From the NCBI GenBank assembly GCA_007121695.1, contig SKKC01000290.1:1-6072 (forward strand): a stretch of DNA of 6,072 nucleotides, in the 5' to 3' direction. Under the pieces are notes generated by a model. The model saw nothing but the letters and a program-made list of their open reading frames with translations, did not search any database and had not been told where the DNA came from. The translations under genes were made by a program, and so were the position numbers. Below are positions 5,944 to 6,072 of this stretch, one piece after another. The stretch is from Spirochaetales bacterium. Its GTDB lineage: Bacteria; Spirochaetota; Spirochaetia; DSM-27196; SKKC01. The number at the start of each line of letters is the position of its first letter. The first letter of the stretch is position 1.

Positions 5944-6072
5944 TCAACCCCCGTGTTCCCCGGGTATTTTATAGGTGAGCAGAGCGCAGGATGATGGCTC
6001 TCCTCCCACCTCCTCGCACTGCTCAATATTCTGCGAGGTGACCTGATTCGGTCTCAGCTCACCTCCCCGGTA
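5944..6072 (-). CDS. Possible C-terminal end of an upstream gene, cut by the window edge
   Basis: On the minus strand one frame is open from the window edge at 6072 to a TGA at 5946-5944. This gives 42 residues beginning YRGGELRPNQVTSQNIEQCE and ending SCALLTYKIPGEHGG. The stretch has a normal amino-acid mix, and about 60% of its third codon positions are G or C, compatible with coding. The TGA overlaps a TTG (5947-5945) in the rarA frame as TTGA, the arrangement seen in translationally coupled genes, although I prefer a later rarA start. I do not recognise the peptide. The evidence is weak because 42 codons can be open by chance, one plus-strand frame is also open to the edge, and the DNA carries nested inverted repeats that may instead signal a structured RNA. 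Confidence 0.42.
   Translation of the reverse strand, partial: YRGGELRPNQVTSQNIEQCEEVGGEPSSCALLTYKIPGEHGG
5973..6064. repeat. Nested inverted repeats upstream of rarA
   Basis: An 8-bp perfect inverted repeat pairs AGGTGAGC at 5973-5980 with GCTCACCT at 6057-6064. After one mismatch it continues for three more pairs (5982-5984 with 6053-6055). Inside it lies a 7-bp perfect hairpin, CCTCGCA at 6012-6018 with TGCGAGG at 6032-6038, around a 13-base loop. The arrangement, a closing stem with an internal hairpin, is what a small structured RNA or a leader structure would look like on either strand. It matches no RNA family I know. It may be chance within coding sequence. Confidence 0.45.

Noticed and set aside
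5974..6072. SRP RNA, TPP riboswitch (a CUGAGA is present on the minus strand), 6S RNA or RNase P RNA upstream of rarA
   Set aside because: The GGAA-capped SRP hairpin, the second TPP core motif and the RNase P GAGGAAAGUC core are all absent, and the length does not fit 6S RNA. Only unassigned inverted repeats remain.
1..6072. A new defence, mobile or biosynthetic system
   Set aside because: All well-supported genes are cell-wall, peptide-salvage, DNA-maintenance or small-membrane proteins in alternating orientation. No nuclease, transposase, toxin-antitoxin pair, CRISPR repeat or cluster logic was found.

Overview
This is a bacterial chromosomal window of roughly balanced to slightly GC-rich composition. 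It holds five complete protein genes, the 5' part of a tRNA-His gene at the left edge, and probably the last codons of another gene at the right edge. It contains no mobile element, CRISPR array, phage gene or rRNA. The lineage cannot be fixed from the sequence alone. A RarA ATPase carrying a long methyltransferase-like C-terminal domain is, from memory, typical of cyanobacteria and some other phyla, possibly including spirochaetes. I lean towards a free-living spirochaete-like bacterium, with low confidence.

Layout from left to right: a tRNA-His (GTG) gene on the minus strand, cut at its 3' end by the window edge, with a plausible promoter containing a 9-bp tandem repeat. Then an exported M23-family (LytM-like) protein on the minus strand, whose 3' end coincides with a possible terminator hairpin. 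Divergent from it on the plus strand is mltG, the endolytic murein transglycosylase. Convergent with mltG and only 2 bases away is a small minus-strand membrane protein with two transmembrane helices and a possible PH-like tail. Divergent from that is a plus-strand isoaspartyl peptidase/L-asparaginase. Its 3' end overlaps by 20 bases the 3' end of a long minus-strand gene for a RarA-type clamp-loader-like ATPase fused to a degenerate methyltransferase-like domain. Upstream of rarA, a 42-codon reading frame enters from the window edge and stops near the rarA start, and the same DNA contains nested inverted repeats.

The protein genes alternate in strand almost one by one, so there is little sign of operons. 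The exceptions are possible co-transcription of the right-edge frame with rarA, and the tRNA lying downstream of the M23 gene on the same strand. The clearest functional pairing is the divergent M23/mltG pair, both acting on the cell wall. The asparaginase and RarA are housekeeping functions (peptide or asparagine salvage; rescue of stalled replication forks). The most interesting points are the fused, apparently degenerate methyltransferase-like half of RarA and a second, metal-ligand-less M23-like domain at the end of the M23 protein. I found no convincing new multi-gene system.
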